From assembly GCF_011067745.1 (NCBI RefSeq), contig NZ_JAAMPJ010000016.1, positions 62,001 through 126,000 of the forward strand: 64,000 bases of DNA, in the 5' to 3' direction. Made by a program: the position numbers and the translations under genes. This DNA comes from Lentzea alba (GTDB lineage Bacteria; Actinomycetota; Actinomycetes; Mycobacteriales; Pseudonocardiaceae). The notes below the pieces were generated by a model that ran no database searches, was not told the origin of the DNA, and saw only the letters and a list, made by a program, of their open reading frames with translations. This document shows positions 22,403 through 31,578 of this stretch, one piece after another. Numbering within the stretch: the stretch's first letter is position 1; every line of letters starts with the position of its first letter.

Positions 22403-24353
22403 ACGGCAGCCAGGCCTGCTGGGCCAGGCCGTTGCGCGCGTTGATCTGCACGCCCACGTTGGAGATCGACCACAGCTGGTCGCCGATCACCATCGTGCGC
22501 CTGGCACCGCCGCCGTAGTTGCGGCTGGACGGCTCGACGATCTTGCCGGACTCGCGCAGCTGGTTGCCGTCGACCTTCAGCACCAGCGAGGCGACCTCGT
22601 AGTTCGTCTTGTACTGCGACACCGGGACGACGAGCGTGCCGTCCTGGGGCCAGTACAGGAACGCGTGCGGGTCGAACTGCGCCTCGGAGCTCGAGTTCGG
22701 CAGGTGGTACTGCGCGAGCCGTTGCGGTGACGCGGGGTTGCTCACGTCGAACAACGACACCTGGGTACCGGTGGTCCGGCCCTGATCGGTCGCCTCCTGG
22801 CCGACACCGATCAGCCTGCCGTCGCCCGCGGGGTGCAGGTAGGCGGAGAAGCCGGTGATCTTCAGCTCGCCCATCACCTTGGGCTGCTTCGGATCGCTGA
22901 GGTCCAGCGTGTAGAGCGGGTCGGTCTGCCGGAACGTGACGACGTAGCCCATCTTGCCGATGAACCGCACGCTGTAGATGCGCTCGCCCTTGCCGAGCCC
23001 ACCGACCTGACCGACCTTGCTCAGCTCGTTTCCGTTGCGGCGCAACGTCGTGACGAAGCTTTCCGACGGCTGCTGTTGCTGCGGAGGTGCGAAATCGCCC
23101 ATGCGCCAACAACAACGCGTCGCTGTTCCCGTGGTCGTGGCGACGCGGAGAACGCCGTCGTGCTCGGACAACGAGTACTGGTTCAGCAGCGTGCCGCCGA
23201 CGTCACCGGACGCGACGTGCTTGGGCGGGCCGGACTGGCTGATGTCGAACTGGTGGATCGCGGTGGTGATCGGCCGCTGCACCGGTGGCCTGGTGGGAAG
23301 TTCGGGCAGCAGCCGGTGGTCGTCGGCGATGTAGAGGTTGCGGTCGGTGCCGTAGACGGTGTCGCCGTCGGCCACGATCGAGACCGGCTGGCCAGTGCCG
23401 AGCTGACCGGACAGGTCGAACGTGAGCACGGTCAGCATCGACGCCGCCGAGTGCACGACGGGGTGGCTGACGTTCGCGCAGTCGACGAGGCTGCCGCTCG
23501 TCTTGGCGCCGTTCTGGTTCAGCTCGTAGCGCGGCAGCCACGAGCCGATCGGCTCGCTCTGCAGGATCTCCTTGTTGCGCCGCAACGCACCCGCTTCGTT
23601 GATCGTCTCGTTCGGGTACACCCACGGCATGCGCGGCTGCGAGCGGACGACGACGCGGGCGGTGCCGCCGATCTGGCGGGCGTCGAGGTAGAAGCCGTCG
23701 GTCTTGAGGCTGCTGATCTCCTTGAGCGCCTTGAGATCGACGAGGACCAGCTCCGTGCCGGACTCGGCGATGTACGGGCGGTCGGGCGGGAGCACGGGCT
23801 TTTCCATGATCGGGCCCTGGTTCTCCGCGACCACCAGCGCGCGGTCACCGGAGACCAGCAGCTGGCTCGCGTGCCGCTGACCGAGGTCGACGGTGCCGGT
23901 GATGCTCCGGCTCGCGACGTCGATCACGCGCAGCTTGCCGTCCGCGATGGAGAAGACGCGCTTTCCGTCCGTCTTCACGACGTCCGGCTCGTCGACGCCC
24001 TGCTCGTGGACGTTCGTCGTCGAGTGCTCCTGCTGCTGCTCGGGCGGCGTGGCAGCCCTCGCCTCCGGCATGCTCTTCTGCGCGACACCCGCGCTGTTGT
24101 TGGTGTCCGCGGCCGCCATGCCTTCGGCGTACATGATGGGACCGCCCCCGAGGCCGTACGCGCTGACGTACGGCGCCATGGCGTTGCGCAGTTCGGTCAG
24201 TGCGTTGTCGCACGAGTCGAACGCCACAAGACGCACCGGACCGTAGTCCACGATCGGTGGTGGCGTGAGGGTTTCGTCCCTCACCGCGGAGCTCACACTC
24301 ACTCCGGCGACGGCCAGCACGGCGGCGCCGGCCAACAGCTTTCTGCCGTTCAT
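22392..24353 (-). CDS. Exported beta-propeller domain protein
   Basis: A 653-residue protein with an N-terminal signal/anchor (MNGRKLLAGAAVLAVAGVSV) followed by a conserved propeller domain. Marks include STTNVHEQGVDEPDVVKTDG, VFSIADGKLRVIDV, IYSVRFIGKMGYVVTFRQTDPLYTLDLSD and GRLIGVGQEA, which match the C-terminal beta-propeller family of secreted bacterial proteins. The role is unknown, likely a binding or scaffolding function at the envelope. Gln-rich stretches (PPQQQQPS, EQQQEHS) interrupt the fold. It is convergent with the EI24 gene. Confidence 0.82.
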   Translation of the reverse strand: MNGRKLLAGAAVLAVAGVSVSSAVRDETLTPPPIVDYGPVRLVAFDSCDNALTELRNAMAPYVSAYGLGGGPIMYAEGMAAADTNNSAGVAQKSMPEARAATPPEQQQEHSTTNVHEQGVDEPDVVKTDGKRVFSIADGKLRVIDVASRSITGTVDLGQRHASQLLVSGDRALVVAENQGPIMEKPVLPPDRPYIAESGTELVLVDLKALKEISSLKTDGFYLDARQIGGTARVVVRSQPRMPWVYPNETINEAGALRRNKEILQSEPIGSWLPRYELNQNGAKTSGSLVDCANVSHPVVHSAASMLTVLTFDLSGQLGTGQPVSIVADGDTVYGTDRNLYIADDHRLLPELPTRPPVQRPITTAIHQFDISQSGPPKHVASGDVGGTLLNQYSLSEHDGVLRVATTTGTATRCCWRMGDFAPPQQQQPSESFVTTLRRNGNELSKVGQVGGLGKGERIYSVRFIGKMGYVVTFRQTDPLYTLDLSDPKQPKVMGELKITGFSAYLHPAGDGRLIGVGQEATDQGRTTGTQVSLFDVSNPASPQRLAQYHLPNSSSEAQFDPHAFLYWPQDGTLVVPVSQYKTNYEVASLVLKVDGNQLRESGKIVEPSSRNYGGGARRTMVIGDQLWSISNVGVQINARNGLAQQAWLPFTP

Positions 24354-24374
24354 GCCCTCAGGACGGAAACAACA

Positions 24375-24413
24375 CCGGGAAGGGTTGCGCGCCGTTGCGA
24401 CAACCCTTCCCGG
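24375..24413 (-). terminator. Terminator of the trypsin-like protease gene
   Basis: Perfect 13-bp arms CCGGGAAGGGTTG (24375-24387) and CAACCCTTCCCGG (24401-24413), loop 13 nt. It is located 14 bp past the protease stop. On the minus strand the hairpin is followed by TGTTGTTTCC, a modest T-rich tail. Confidence 0.68.
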
Positions 24414-24426
24414 AGTTTTCTGGGTC

Positions 24427-25233
24427 TTACAGCTGCGCCTGGATCTGCGCGGCGTAGGTGGAGACGCGTGCGTAGACGCCGGGGATGCCGGGGTCCGCGC
24501 AGCCGTCGCCCCACGACGTGATGCCGATCAGCTTGCCACCGGCCACGAGCGGGCCACCGGAGTCGCCCTGGCAGGTGTCGGTGCCACCCTGGGTGTACCC
24601 GGCGCACACCATGTGCGTGGCGTTGAACCTGCTGCCGTACGCGCTGGCGCAGGTGGAGTTGCTGGTCAGCGGCACCGTGGCCTTGAGCAGGTAGCGCGAC
24701 GCCGAACCGCCGGACGAGGTGTCGCCCCAGCCGAGGATCGTCGAGCTGGTGCCCGCCGCGTACAGCGCGCTGTCCGCCGAGGTGGCGAACTTGATCGGGG
24801 TCTGGGACAGGTTGCGGTCGAGCGTGAGCACCGAGACGTCGTAGCCGCGGGTCACGTCGGTGTAGCTCGGGTGGATCCAGATCTTCGTGACGCGGGCGAC
24901 CGTGCCCGCGGTGGAGTTCTTGTCGTCCCGGCCGGCCACGACGCGCACCGCGGAGGCCGAGTCGCCCTCGGTGCAGTGCGCGGCGGTGACGACCTTGTTG
25001 GGAGCGACGAGCGTGCCACCGCAGTACTGGAAGCCGCTGCTGGTCGCCAGGTAGACGACCCACGGGTAGGTGGACGTGCTCGCGCGCGTGCCGCCCACGA
25101 TCTGGACGCCGAACTCACCGTCGGTGGTCGGGGTCGGAGCTGCTTCGGCCACGCTGACGCACGCCATCGACAGCGTCGCTGCCGCCAATGCCGCGCCGAG
25201 CCATGACCGGAGGCGGTGCAGGGTTGCCGCCAT
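24427..25233 (-). CDS. Secreted trypsin-like serine protease (S1A)
   Basis: A 268-residue precursor. Signal peptide to about residue 32 (ending AEAA), a short propeptide, then mature IVGGTRASTSTYPW. The catalytic triad is H86 (VVTAAHC), D132 (GYDVSVLTL) and S225 (CQGDSGGP). Asp219 six residues before the serine predicts Lys/Arg specificity. Cys residues form three expected disulfides (C71-C87, C195-C210, C221 with C245). The ATG at 25233 is preceded by AAAGGAGA. Lone gene with its own terminator. Confidence 0.93.
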   Translation of the reverse strand: MAATLHRLRSWLGAALAAATLSMACVSVAEAAPTPTTDGEFGVQIVGGTRASTSTYPWVVYLATSSGFQYCGGTLVAPNKVVTAAHCTEGDSASAVRVVAGRDDKNSTAGTVARVTKIWIHPSYTDVTRGYDVSVLTLDRNLSQTPIKFATSADSALYAAGTSSTILGWGDTSSGGSASRYLLKATVPLTSNSTCASAYGSRFNATHMVCAGYTQGGTDTCQGDSGGPLVAGGKLIGITSWGDGCADPGIPGVYARVSTYAAQIQAQL

Positions 25234-25402
25234 GATCATCTCCTTTTTCGGTTGTGTCCCCCGGATGCAGGGCCGGAGGTCGTTACAGATCAACAGAGGA
25301 ATTTGAGACCGGCAAGGGCTGGTCTGCGTAGGCCATTCGGCCGTGTCCGGGCACGCGTGATTGGATCGACCGCGAACAATCCCGTTCCGAGAGGAAGTTG
25401 TG

Positions 25403-25777
25403 ATGGCCCCCACGAAGCCTGAGGTCGACCCGCACGACGGCCCGGCGCCCGCCGACCTGCTCATCGAGGACATCTCCGTTGGCGACGGTGCGGAGGCCAC
25501 GGCCGGTCAGTTCGTGTCCGTGCACTACGTCGGTGTCTCGCACTCGACCGGCGAGCAGTTCGACGCGTCCTGGGACCGCGGCGAGGCGTTCCAGTTCCCG
25601 CTCGGCGCGGGCCGCGTCATCGCCGGCTGGGACCAGGGTGTTCAGGGCATGAAGGTCGGCGGCCGCCGCAAGCTGGTCATCCCGCCGCACCTGGGCTACG
25701 GCGCGCGCGGCGCCGGTGGCGCGATCAAGCCCAACGAGACGCTGATCTTCGTCGTCGACCTGCTGGGCGTGAACTAG
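25403..25777 (+). CDS. FKBP-type peptidyl-prolyl isomerase
   Basis: A 124-residue single-domain FKBP. Core motifs are VSVHYVGVSHSTGEQFDASWDRG, FPLGAGRVIAGWDQGVQGMKVGGRRKL, split here as FPLGAGRVIAGWDQGV and QGMKVGGRRKL, then IPPHLGYGARGAGG and ETLIFVVDLLGV. Active-site aromatic residues (Y, F, W, Y) are conserved. It catalyses cis-trans proline isomerisation in the cytosol; no signal peptide is seen. The ATG at 25403 has GAGAGGAAG upstream. A strong hairpin follows the stop. Confidence 0.94.
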   Translation: MAPTKPEVDPHDGPAPADLLIEDISVGDGAEATAGQFVSVHYVGVSHSTGEQFDASWDRGEAFQFPLGAGRVIAGWDQGVQGMKVGGRRKLVIPPHLGYGARGAGGAIKPNETLIFVVDLLGVN

Positions 25778-25790
25778 GCCCGATGACGCG

Positions 25791-25841
25791 ACGGCGTCCC
25801 ACTGGTCCGTTCAGTGGGACGCCGTTGGTCTGAACGGTCCA
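25791..25841 (+). terminator. Terminator after FKBP gene, with overlapping alternative hairpin
   Basis: Perfect 14-bp arms ACGGCGTCCCACTG (25791-25804) and CAGTGGGACGCCGT (25812-25825) around a 7-nt loop. A second, mutually exclusive pairing exists: TGGTCCGTTCAG (25803-25814) with CTGAACGGTCCA (25830-25841), one mismatch. The first is the likely terminator; the 3' continuation has only few Ts. Confidence 0.65.
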
Positions 25842-25920
25842 TTTGATCAGCAGACGGAACGAGATCGGATCCGGCTGCGTCATCCTTTGAGTCCGCTGCC
25901 GCTGTGGGAGGGAACAACCG

Positions 25921-26451
25921 GTGCCCGAGGACATCGCCGGGTCCGAGCAGATGCTCGCGAACTGGAACCAGAACATCCAGGAACGCGCCGCGCGCTATCA
26001 GGAGATGGCGACGCGCGTGCAGGGAATGACGATCAACGAGCGATCGTCGGACGGTTCCATCGAGATCCTGGTCGGGTCCAACGGAATCCTGCAGAACCTC
26101 GTGATCAACGAGTCGGCCGCCGGCAAGCGCATGTCCGAGATCAGCGGCGAGATCATGAAGCTGCTGCAGCGCGCGCAGTCCCGGATTCCCGAGCTGCTGC
26201 AGGAAGCCATGGCCGAGACCATCGGCACGCAGGACGAGACGGCCAACGTGTTGTTCAACGAGGCCAAGAAGAACTTCCCGGCGCCACCGGCGGAAGAGCC
26301 CACCCGCACGCCGTACGACCGCAACGAGATGAGCTTCCGGGTCGAGGACGACGCGCCGCCGCCCCCGAGGCCGTCCGCACCGCCTCCGCCTCGTCGCCGT
26401 CCCCCGTCGGACGATGACGACGACTTCGGCGGGAACTCCGTGCTCTCCTGA
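25921..26451 (+). CDS. YbaB/EbfC-like protein with disordered tail, type VII-linked
   Basis: A 176-residue protein. Residues 1-110 follow the YbaB/EbfC pattern: long helix YQEMATRVQGMTINERS, then GSIEILVGSNGILQNLVINESA and a second long helix ISGEIMKLLQRAQSRIPELL. Residues 120-176 are a Pro/Arg/Asp-rich tail (PPPPRPSAPPPPRRRPPSDD). YbaB proteins bind DNA or nucleoid components, but in actinomycetes stand-alone copies like this one often precede secretion-target genes. GTG start with GGGAGG upstream. First gene of the toxin operon. Confidence 0.78.
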   Translation: MPEDIAGSEQMLANWNQNIQERAARYQEMATRVQGMTINERSSDGSIEILVGSNGILQNLVINESAAGKRMSEISGEIMKLLQRAQSRIPELLQEAMAETIGTQDETANVLFNEAKKNFPAPPAEEPTRTPYDRNEMSFRVEDDAPPPPRPSAPPPPRRRPPSDDDDDFGGNSVLS

Positions 26452-26488
26452 TCTTTCTGTCCGCTGCTCGAACTTGAGGGGGTTCGTG

Positions 26489-26791
26489 ATGACTTCCGGT
26501 TTCAACGTCACGTCGGACGTGCTGGAAGCGCACGCCAAGGCCCTGGAGGGCCTGCACGGGCGGTTGCAGGGAGCGGTGGACGCGGCGAACACCGTGTCGA
26601 TGCCGACCGACGCGTACGGGATCATCTGCCAGCCGTTCCGGATGTTGCTCGACCCCGTTGAGCAGTGGGGCATGAACGCGTTGAAGGGCGTCGCCGAGGC
26701 GATGGACTCCACCGCGAAGAAGGTCACCGAGACCGCGAAGCACTACCAAGAGGTCGAGGACCAGATCACCAAGACCTTGAAGGGCTTCTGA
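26489..26791 (+). CDS. EspC-like type VII secretion target protein
   Basis: A 100-residue helical protein starting MTSGFNVTSDVLEAHAKALEG. It contains two helices joined by a turn with ANTVSMPTDAYGII, a C-terminal helix WGMNALKGVAEAMDSTAKKV and a final region EVEDQITKTLKGF. This size and pattern match EspC/DUF2580-like ESX substrates or chaperones. The stop codon overlaps the toxin start by one base (TGATG), indicating coupling. It probably helps target the toxin to a type VII secretion system, which is not in this window. Confidence 0.78.
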   Translation: MTSGFNVTSDVLEAHAKALEGLHGRLQGAVDAANTVSMPTDAYGIICQPFRMLLDPVEQWGMNALKGVAEAMDSTAKKVTETAKHYQEVEDQITKTLKGF

Positions 26792-29700
26792 TGTCCACAC
26801 CGAACCCGTTGGTGGCACAGGCGCCCGCGGAGCCGTCCGGTTTCTTCAACGCCGGCACCGGTGACAACGGCTGGGCGACCGGCTTCTCCATCGCCGACTC
26901 CGCGGTCGACGCCTACAAGGGCATCTCCGAGGGCAGCTGGATCGAGGGCGGCCTCGGCGTCGTCGGTCTCGTCGCCGACGCCGCCTCGATGGCGATCGAC
27001 CCGTTCGGCACGCTGCTGTCCTCCGCCGCCTCGTTCCTGATGGAGCACATGCAGCCGTTGAAGGAGGCGCTGGACTGGCTGGCGGGCGACCCGCCGGTGA
27101 TCGAGTCGTACTCCACGACGTGGGGCAACGTCTCGGCCGAGCTCGGCAAGGTCGCCGCCGACTACAAGGCCGCCGTCGACCAGACCGCGTCGTGGTCGGG
27201 CGCCGCCGGTGACGCCTACCGCAAGGCCGCCGGCGAGCAGCTGGACGCGTTGTCCGGCGCCGCCTCCACCGCGGGTTCGGTCGGCACCGTCGTCGGCGTG
27301 ATGGGCATGGTCGTCGGGTTCGTGCGCGAGATGGTGCGCGACCTGATCGCCGACCTGGTGGCCAAGCTGATCACGTGGGTCCTGGAAGCCGTCTTCACCC
27401 TGGGCTTCGGCACGCCGGTGATCGTCGCGCAGGCCGTGACCGCGATCTCCAAGTGGGCGGCCCGGATCGGTGAGCTGATCCAGAAGCTCATCAAGACCAT
27501 CAAGAAGGTCTCGCCGCTGCTGGGCCGCCTGGTCGAGATCTTCACGAAGATCATGAAGGTCGTCGGCAAGCTGGTCGGCAAGGTGACCGGCCTGGACGTG
27601 ATCTCCACGAAGTCCATCAAGCCCGGCGGGTTGTTCCACCGCACCGACTCTCCGGACCTCTCGCCTTCCGGCGGAAACGGCTCGCCTTCCTCTTCTTCGT
27701 CGTCGTCCTCCTCTTCGTCCTCTCCGGACAGCTCGTCTTCGTCCACTCCGGACAGTTCGTCTTCTTCGCCCTCGTCTTCGCCGGACAGCTCTCCGTCCTC
27801 GTCTTCGCCTTCCTCGCCGTCCTCCTCCTCGCCGTCCTCCTCTTCGCCGTCCTCCACTCCGCCGTCCTCCACTCCGGACGCGCCAAGTCCTTCCCGGACA
27901 CCGGACAGCTCGTCACCGTCGTCCGCGCCCTCACCGTCGCGAACCCCTGACAGCGCGTCGAACCCGGACACCCCGTCGCCGTCCCGAACCCCGGACAGCT
28001 CGTCCCCCGACGCCCCGTCGCGCACCCCCGACAACGCCTCGACCGCGTCGGCGCCGTCGGCCCCGCGCACCCCGGACAGCTCTCCGTCGTCCGCGCCCTC
28101 CAGCGCCCCGCACACCGGTGGCCCGTCCTCCACTCCCGACGCCCCGGCCCCGACCCGCAACACGGGCCAGACCGTCCAGTCGTCGGTGGCACCGCCAGAG
28201 GCCCCGTCCCGCCCGGACGCCCCGCAGGCCCCCACCCGAACCCCGGACAGCACGCCCTCGTCAACGCCCACCCAACAGGCCCCGATGGGCGGCGGCACCC
28301 CGAACGCGGGCGGCAACGCCCCGTCCTCCCCCGCCGCGGGCCGCCCGCAGACCGGCGGCCAGGGCTGGACCGGCACTCCCGGCAGCAGGGGCGACCTGGG
28401 CTCCAGCGCCCCGGCCCCGCGCTCTCCCGACCTGTCGACGTCAGCCTCCCGCGCCGACGCCCCGTCCCGCCCGACGTCGATGCCGCCGGCCCCGTCCTCC
28501 CCGTCAACGCCGTCCGCCCCGTCGAGCGGCACGCCCTTCGGCGGCGCCCCGTCCGGCGGCATGCCCGCCAGCGGCGCCCCGTCCGGTGGAGCCCCGCACG
28601 CCCCTTCGGCAGGCGCCCCGCGCACTGACGCCCCGATGCGCCCGCAGCCGTCGTCCCCGAACGCACCACACACGCCATCGGCACCTTCGGCCCGCACCGA
28701 CGCCCCGCAGGCCCCGACGCGCCCGAACACTGCGCAGGGCGGCCCGTCCGCCCCGCACAGCCCAAGCGCCCCGTCCCACGGCCCCAACGCGCCCGGCAAC
28801 ACCAGCCCTTCACACAACGGGCCGGGCAACGCCGGACCGTCCAACACCGGCCCCGGTCACAACGGGTCGCCGCACAACGCGCCGCCGCACAGCGGGCCTT
28901 CGCACACGAGTCCGTCGCAGGCAGGTCCGTCCCACGGCCCCAACGCGCCCAGCAACACCGGCCCTTCGCACAACGCGCCCGGCAACACCAGCCCATCGCA
29001 CAACGCGCCCGGCAACACCAGCCCATCGCACAGCGGGCCGAGCAACGCCGGACCGTCCAACACCGGCCCCGGCCACAACGCGCCACCGCACAGCGGGCCT
29101 TCGCACACGAGTCCGTCGCAGGCAGGTCCGTCCCACGCGAACCCGCCCCACCACGGCCCCGGCAACACGGGCCCGTCCCACGCCAACCCGCCCCACGGCA
29201 ACCCGGCCCCCGGCGGCGCGCCCCACACCAACCGGCCCCACAGCAACCAGCCCAACACCGGCCCACAGAGCCGGGGCCCGGCGCCGACGTCCCACCCCAA
29301 CGCGCCGCACCAGCCGTCGTCCCCGCACGCCCCGAACCGGCCCTTCGACGGCCCGCCACCCCAGCGTCACCCGGACGCGCAGACGCCGCCCCCGCGCCAC
29401 GCGCCGGACAGCGCGCCTGCACGGCACACCCCGGAGCCGACCCCGCGCCAGGACTCGGTCCCGCACCAGCGATCCGACCAGGACCCCTGGTCACCGCCGC
29501 ACGACTCGGACGGCCCCGGCACGCCGGACCGGCCCGACATCGACGACGCCCACGCCCGGCACGGCGAGACGACGCCCGCCGGCATCTCGCACCACCGGGG
29601 CGACTCGGACATGGGCGACCTGCCGCAGCGCGTCCCGCACGACCCGCGCTACTTCACCGCCGACGTCCACGTCACCCCGGACGGCCGGGCCCGCATCGGC

Positions 29701-31578
29701 AACCACAGCTACAGCCCGGAGGAGTACGGCGACCTGTTGCGGCGCAACGGCTGGGACGGCAAGACGCCGATCCGCCTGATCGGCTGCGACGCGGGCTCGA
29801 ACGACTTCGCCAACCGTCTCTCCCGGCACACCGGCGCGGACGTCCTCGCGCCGACCAAGCCCGCCTGGACCGACAGCAACGGCCGCGTCTACACCAGTGA
29901 CGCCGAGGTCGACCCCGACGGCAACCGCCGGCCGCGCATCCCACCGAACGGTGAGTGGGAGACGCACAGCCCGGACGGCACCCGCACCAGGGCGAGCGAC
30001 GACGGCTTCGCGCCGGGCACGAACGACGCCGACAAGCACGACCTGGACCCGGACGACGCACGCGACCGCGGACGGGACAACACGATCACCGACCCGCCGG
30101 AGGGCCGCGACCCGACGCCGCAGCGGACCGTGCCGTGGGACCCGCCCGAGAACCTGCCGCGCGTGGACGTGGAGGTCGACCCGAACCAGCGCGTCCTCGA
30201 CTTCAACGGCGGCCCGCCGCTGGAGCCGAACTCCCGCGTCGTCGTCCACCACCCGGACGGCTCGGTGCGCGGCACGTACTACACGGACGCGAACCGCAAC
30301 GTCACGCACGTCGACACGAGCGTGTCGAACACCCGCGACAGCTCGGGCGCCCTGGCCAACCCGGACGTCACCCGGCCCGAGCGGGGTGTCGTGTACCAGG
30401 TGAGCACCGGGACCAGCACGCACACGTTCCAGGGGCAGGATCCCGACGTCGGAACGTCCCGCCCGGACACCACCACGGGAACGACGGACACCGGCACGTC
30501 ACCGGACACCACACCCGACGTGTCCCCGGACCACCGCCCCGCCGACCGCTTCGACGACTTCGACCAGACCCGCACGCCACCCGCCGTGGAGTGGAACCCG
30601 CCCGGCGGACCCGACGGCAACTACCGGACGATGCCGCCGCACGAGAACTACAACCCGGCTCCCCCGCCGGACGGCGACGGTCCGTTCTCCTTGCGCGGCA
30701 ACGATCCGGACAACCCGCTGCAGCCGCACGCCCGCTACGACGTCTACAACGACAACGGCGACTGGCACGGCACCTTCTACACCGGCGCCGACGGCCGGGT
30801 GTCGCACGTGCACACCTGGTCGGGCAACAGCGCCCAGGGCTTCAACCCCGAGCTGGGCACCGCCCAGACGTGGGACGCGGGCCTGCCGGTCCCGGCGCCG
30901 AACACGACGTTCGCGGTCGGTCCGCGGCACATGGACGGCATGGACCCGCAGGTGCCCCAGCAGCTGTACCGGACCGACGTGCACGGCGACACGGCCGCCG
31001 CGAGCGGCCGCCCGGTGTACCCGCCGAGCGGCACCAGGGCCGAGGACTTCTGGGGCCCGCGGCGCGGTGTCGAGCCGGGCTCGCCCGGCGAGGGCGTCCA
31101 GCCCGACACTGGCCGGATCGCGAGCGGTGGCCCGGAGGGCTACAAGAGCCCGACCGCGGGCGAGTACGCGCCGTTCAACTACTACGGCAACCGGCACGAG
31201 CTGTTCAAGTTCGACGGCGGCCACATCGTGGCGTTCGAGGCCGGCGGTCCCGGCGAGCGGATCAACCACGTCCCGCAGTGGGCCTACGAGAACCGCCCGA
31301 TGAGGATCGACGGCGGGTCGACGGACGACACCTGGCGGCGAATGGAGGAGGACATCGCACGGCACGCGGCGACCGACGGCACGACCGTGGACCGGGTGGA
31401 CTTCTGGGCCGAGCGCACCACGCCGGACATCCACACGCCGGACAGGCTGCACGCGCGCTACCACCTCACGGTGTCCGACCCGCCACCGCCCAAGACCCAA
31501 TTGGTGATCAGGAGCTTCGAAAATGTCCCCGACCCCGCCAGGAACAACCGAGTCGTCCTCCCCCCGCCCACCCCATGA
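26791..31578 (+). CDS. Giant polymorphic toxin (WXG-like head, Pro/Ser linker, EndoNS-type nuclease tail)
   Basis: A 1595-residue protein. Residues 1-290 form an all-helical N-terminal domain with YKAAVDQTASWSGAAGDAYRK (WxG near residue 134), typical of LXG/PPW-type type VII effectors. About residues 296-910 are Ser/Pro/Ala/Asn repeats. Near 920-1035 lies a pre-toxin block (RYFTADVHVTPDGRARIGN, IRLIGCDAGSNDFANRL, VLAPTKPAW). Two beta-hairpin modules with GTYYTDANRNVTHVDT and GTFYTGADGRVSHVHT follow. The last 130 residues match DNA/RNA non-specific endonucleases: FDGGHIVAFEAGG, RINHVPQW and WRRMEEDIA, carrying the catalytic His and metal-binding Asn. It likely kills competing cells by cutting nucleic acid after secretion. 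Confidence 0.85.
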   Translation: MSTPNPLVAQAPAEPSGFFNAGTGDNGWATGFSIADSAVDAYKGISEGSWIEGGLGVVGLVADAASMAIDPFGTLLSSAASFLMEHMQPLKEALDWLAGDPPVIESYSTTWGNVSAELGKVAADYKAAVDQTASWSGAAGDAYRKAAGEQLDALSGAASTAGSVGTVVGVMGMVVGFVREMVRDLIADLVAKLITWVLEAVFTLGFGTPVIVAQAVTAISKWAARIGELIQKLIKTIKKVSPLLGRLVEIFTKIMKVVGKLVGKVTGLDVISTKSIKPGGLFHRTDSPDLSPSGGNGSPSSSSSSSSSSSSPDSSSSSTPDSSSSSPSSSPDSSPSSSSPSSPSSSSPSSSSPSSTPPSSTPDAPSPSRTPDSSSPSSAPSPSRTPDSASNPDTPSPSRTPDSSSPDAPSRTPDNASTASAPSAPRTPDSSPSSAPSSAPHTGGPSSTPDAPAPTRNTGQTVQSSVAPPEAPSRPDAPQAPTRTPDSTPSSTPTQQAPMGGGTPNAGGNAPSSPAAGRPQTGGQGWTGTPGSRGDLGSSAPAPRSPDLSTSASRADAPSRPTSMPPAPSSPSTPSAPSSGTPFGGAPSGGMPASGAPSGGAPHAPSAGAPRTDAPMRPQPSSPNAPHTPSAPSARTDAPQAPTRPNTAQGGPSAPHSPSAPSHGPNAPGNTSPSHNGPGNAGPSNTGPGHNGSPHNAPPHSGPSHTSPSQAGPSHGPNAPSNTGPSHNAPGNTSPSHNAPGNTSPSHSGPSNAGPSNTGPGHNAPPHSGPSHTSPSQAGPSHANPPHHGPGNTGPSHANPPHGNPAPGGAPHTNRPHSNQPNTGPQSRGPAPTSHPNAPHQPSSPHAPNRPFDGPPPQRHPDAQTPPPRHAPDSAPARHTPEPTPRQDSVPHQRSDQDPWSPPHDSDGPGTPDRPDIDDAHARHGETTPAGISHHRGDSDMGDLPQRVPHDPRYFTADVHVTPDGRARIGNHSYSPEEYGDLLRRNGWDGKTPIRLIGCDAGSNDFANRLSRHTGADVLAPTKPAWTDSNGRVYTSDAEVDPDGNRRPRIPPNGEWETHSPDGTRTRASDDGFAPGTNDADKHDLDPDDARDRGRDNTITDPPEGRDPTPQRTVPWDPPENLPRVDVEVDPNQRVLDFNGGPPLEPNSRVVVHHPDGSVRGTYYTDANRNVTHVDTSVSNTRDSSGALANPDVTRPERGVVYQVSTGTSTHTFQGQDPDVGTSRPDTTTGTTDTGTSPDTTPDVSPDHRPADRFDDFDQTRTPPAVEWNPPGGPDGNYRTMPPHENYNPAPPPDGDGPFSLRGNDPDNPLQPHARYDVYNDNGDWHGTFYTGADGRVSHVHTWSGNSAQGFNPELGTAQTWDAGLPVPAPNTTFAVGPRHMDGMDPQVPQQLYRTDVHGDTAAASGRPVYPPSGTRAEDFWGPRRGVEPGSPGEGVQPDTGRIASGGPEGYKSPTAGEYAPFNYYGNRHELFKFDGGHIVAFEAGGPGERINHVPQWAYENRPMRIDGGSTDDTWRRMEEDIARHAATDGTTVDRVDFWAERTTPDIHTPDRLHARYHLTVSDPPPPKTQLVIRSFENVPDPARNNRVVLPPPTP
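28885..29136 (+). repeat. 51-bp direct repeat inside toxin linker
   Basis: The 51-bp stretch 28885-28935 recurs exactly at 29086-29136, 201 bp downstream (67 codons, in frame). Both encode PHSGPSHTSPSQAGPSH. Shorter copies of the GNTSPSHN unit lie between. The unit supports expansion or contraction by slipped-strand or homologous recombination without breaking the frame. Confidence 0.85.

Noticed and set aside
27680..29250. Possible CRISPR-like repeat array
   Set aside because: Repeat units are in-frame coding repeats of the toxin linker, irregular in length, without unique spacers or cas genes.
27216..29494. Long minus-strand frames with repetitive Gly/Asp/Ser composition
   Set aside because: They mirror the Ser/Pro-rich linker of the toxin. 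Repeats arise from the coding strand's repetition, not from an independent gene.
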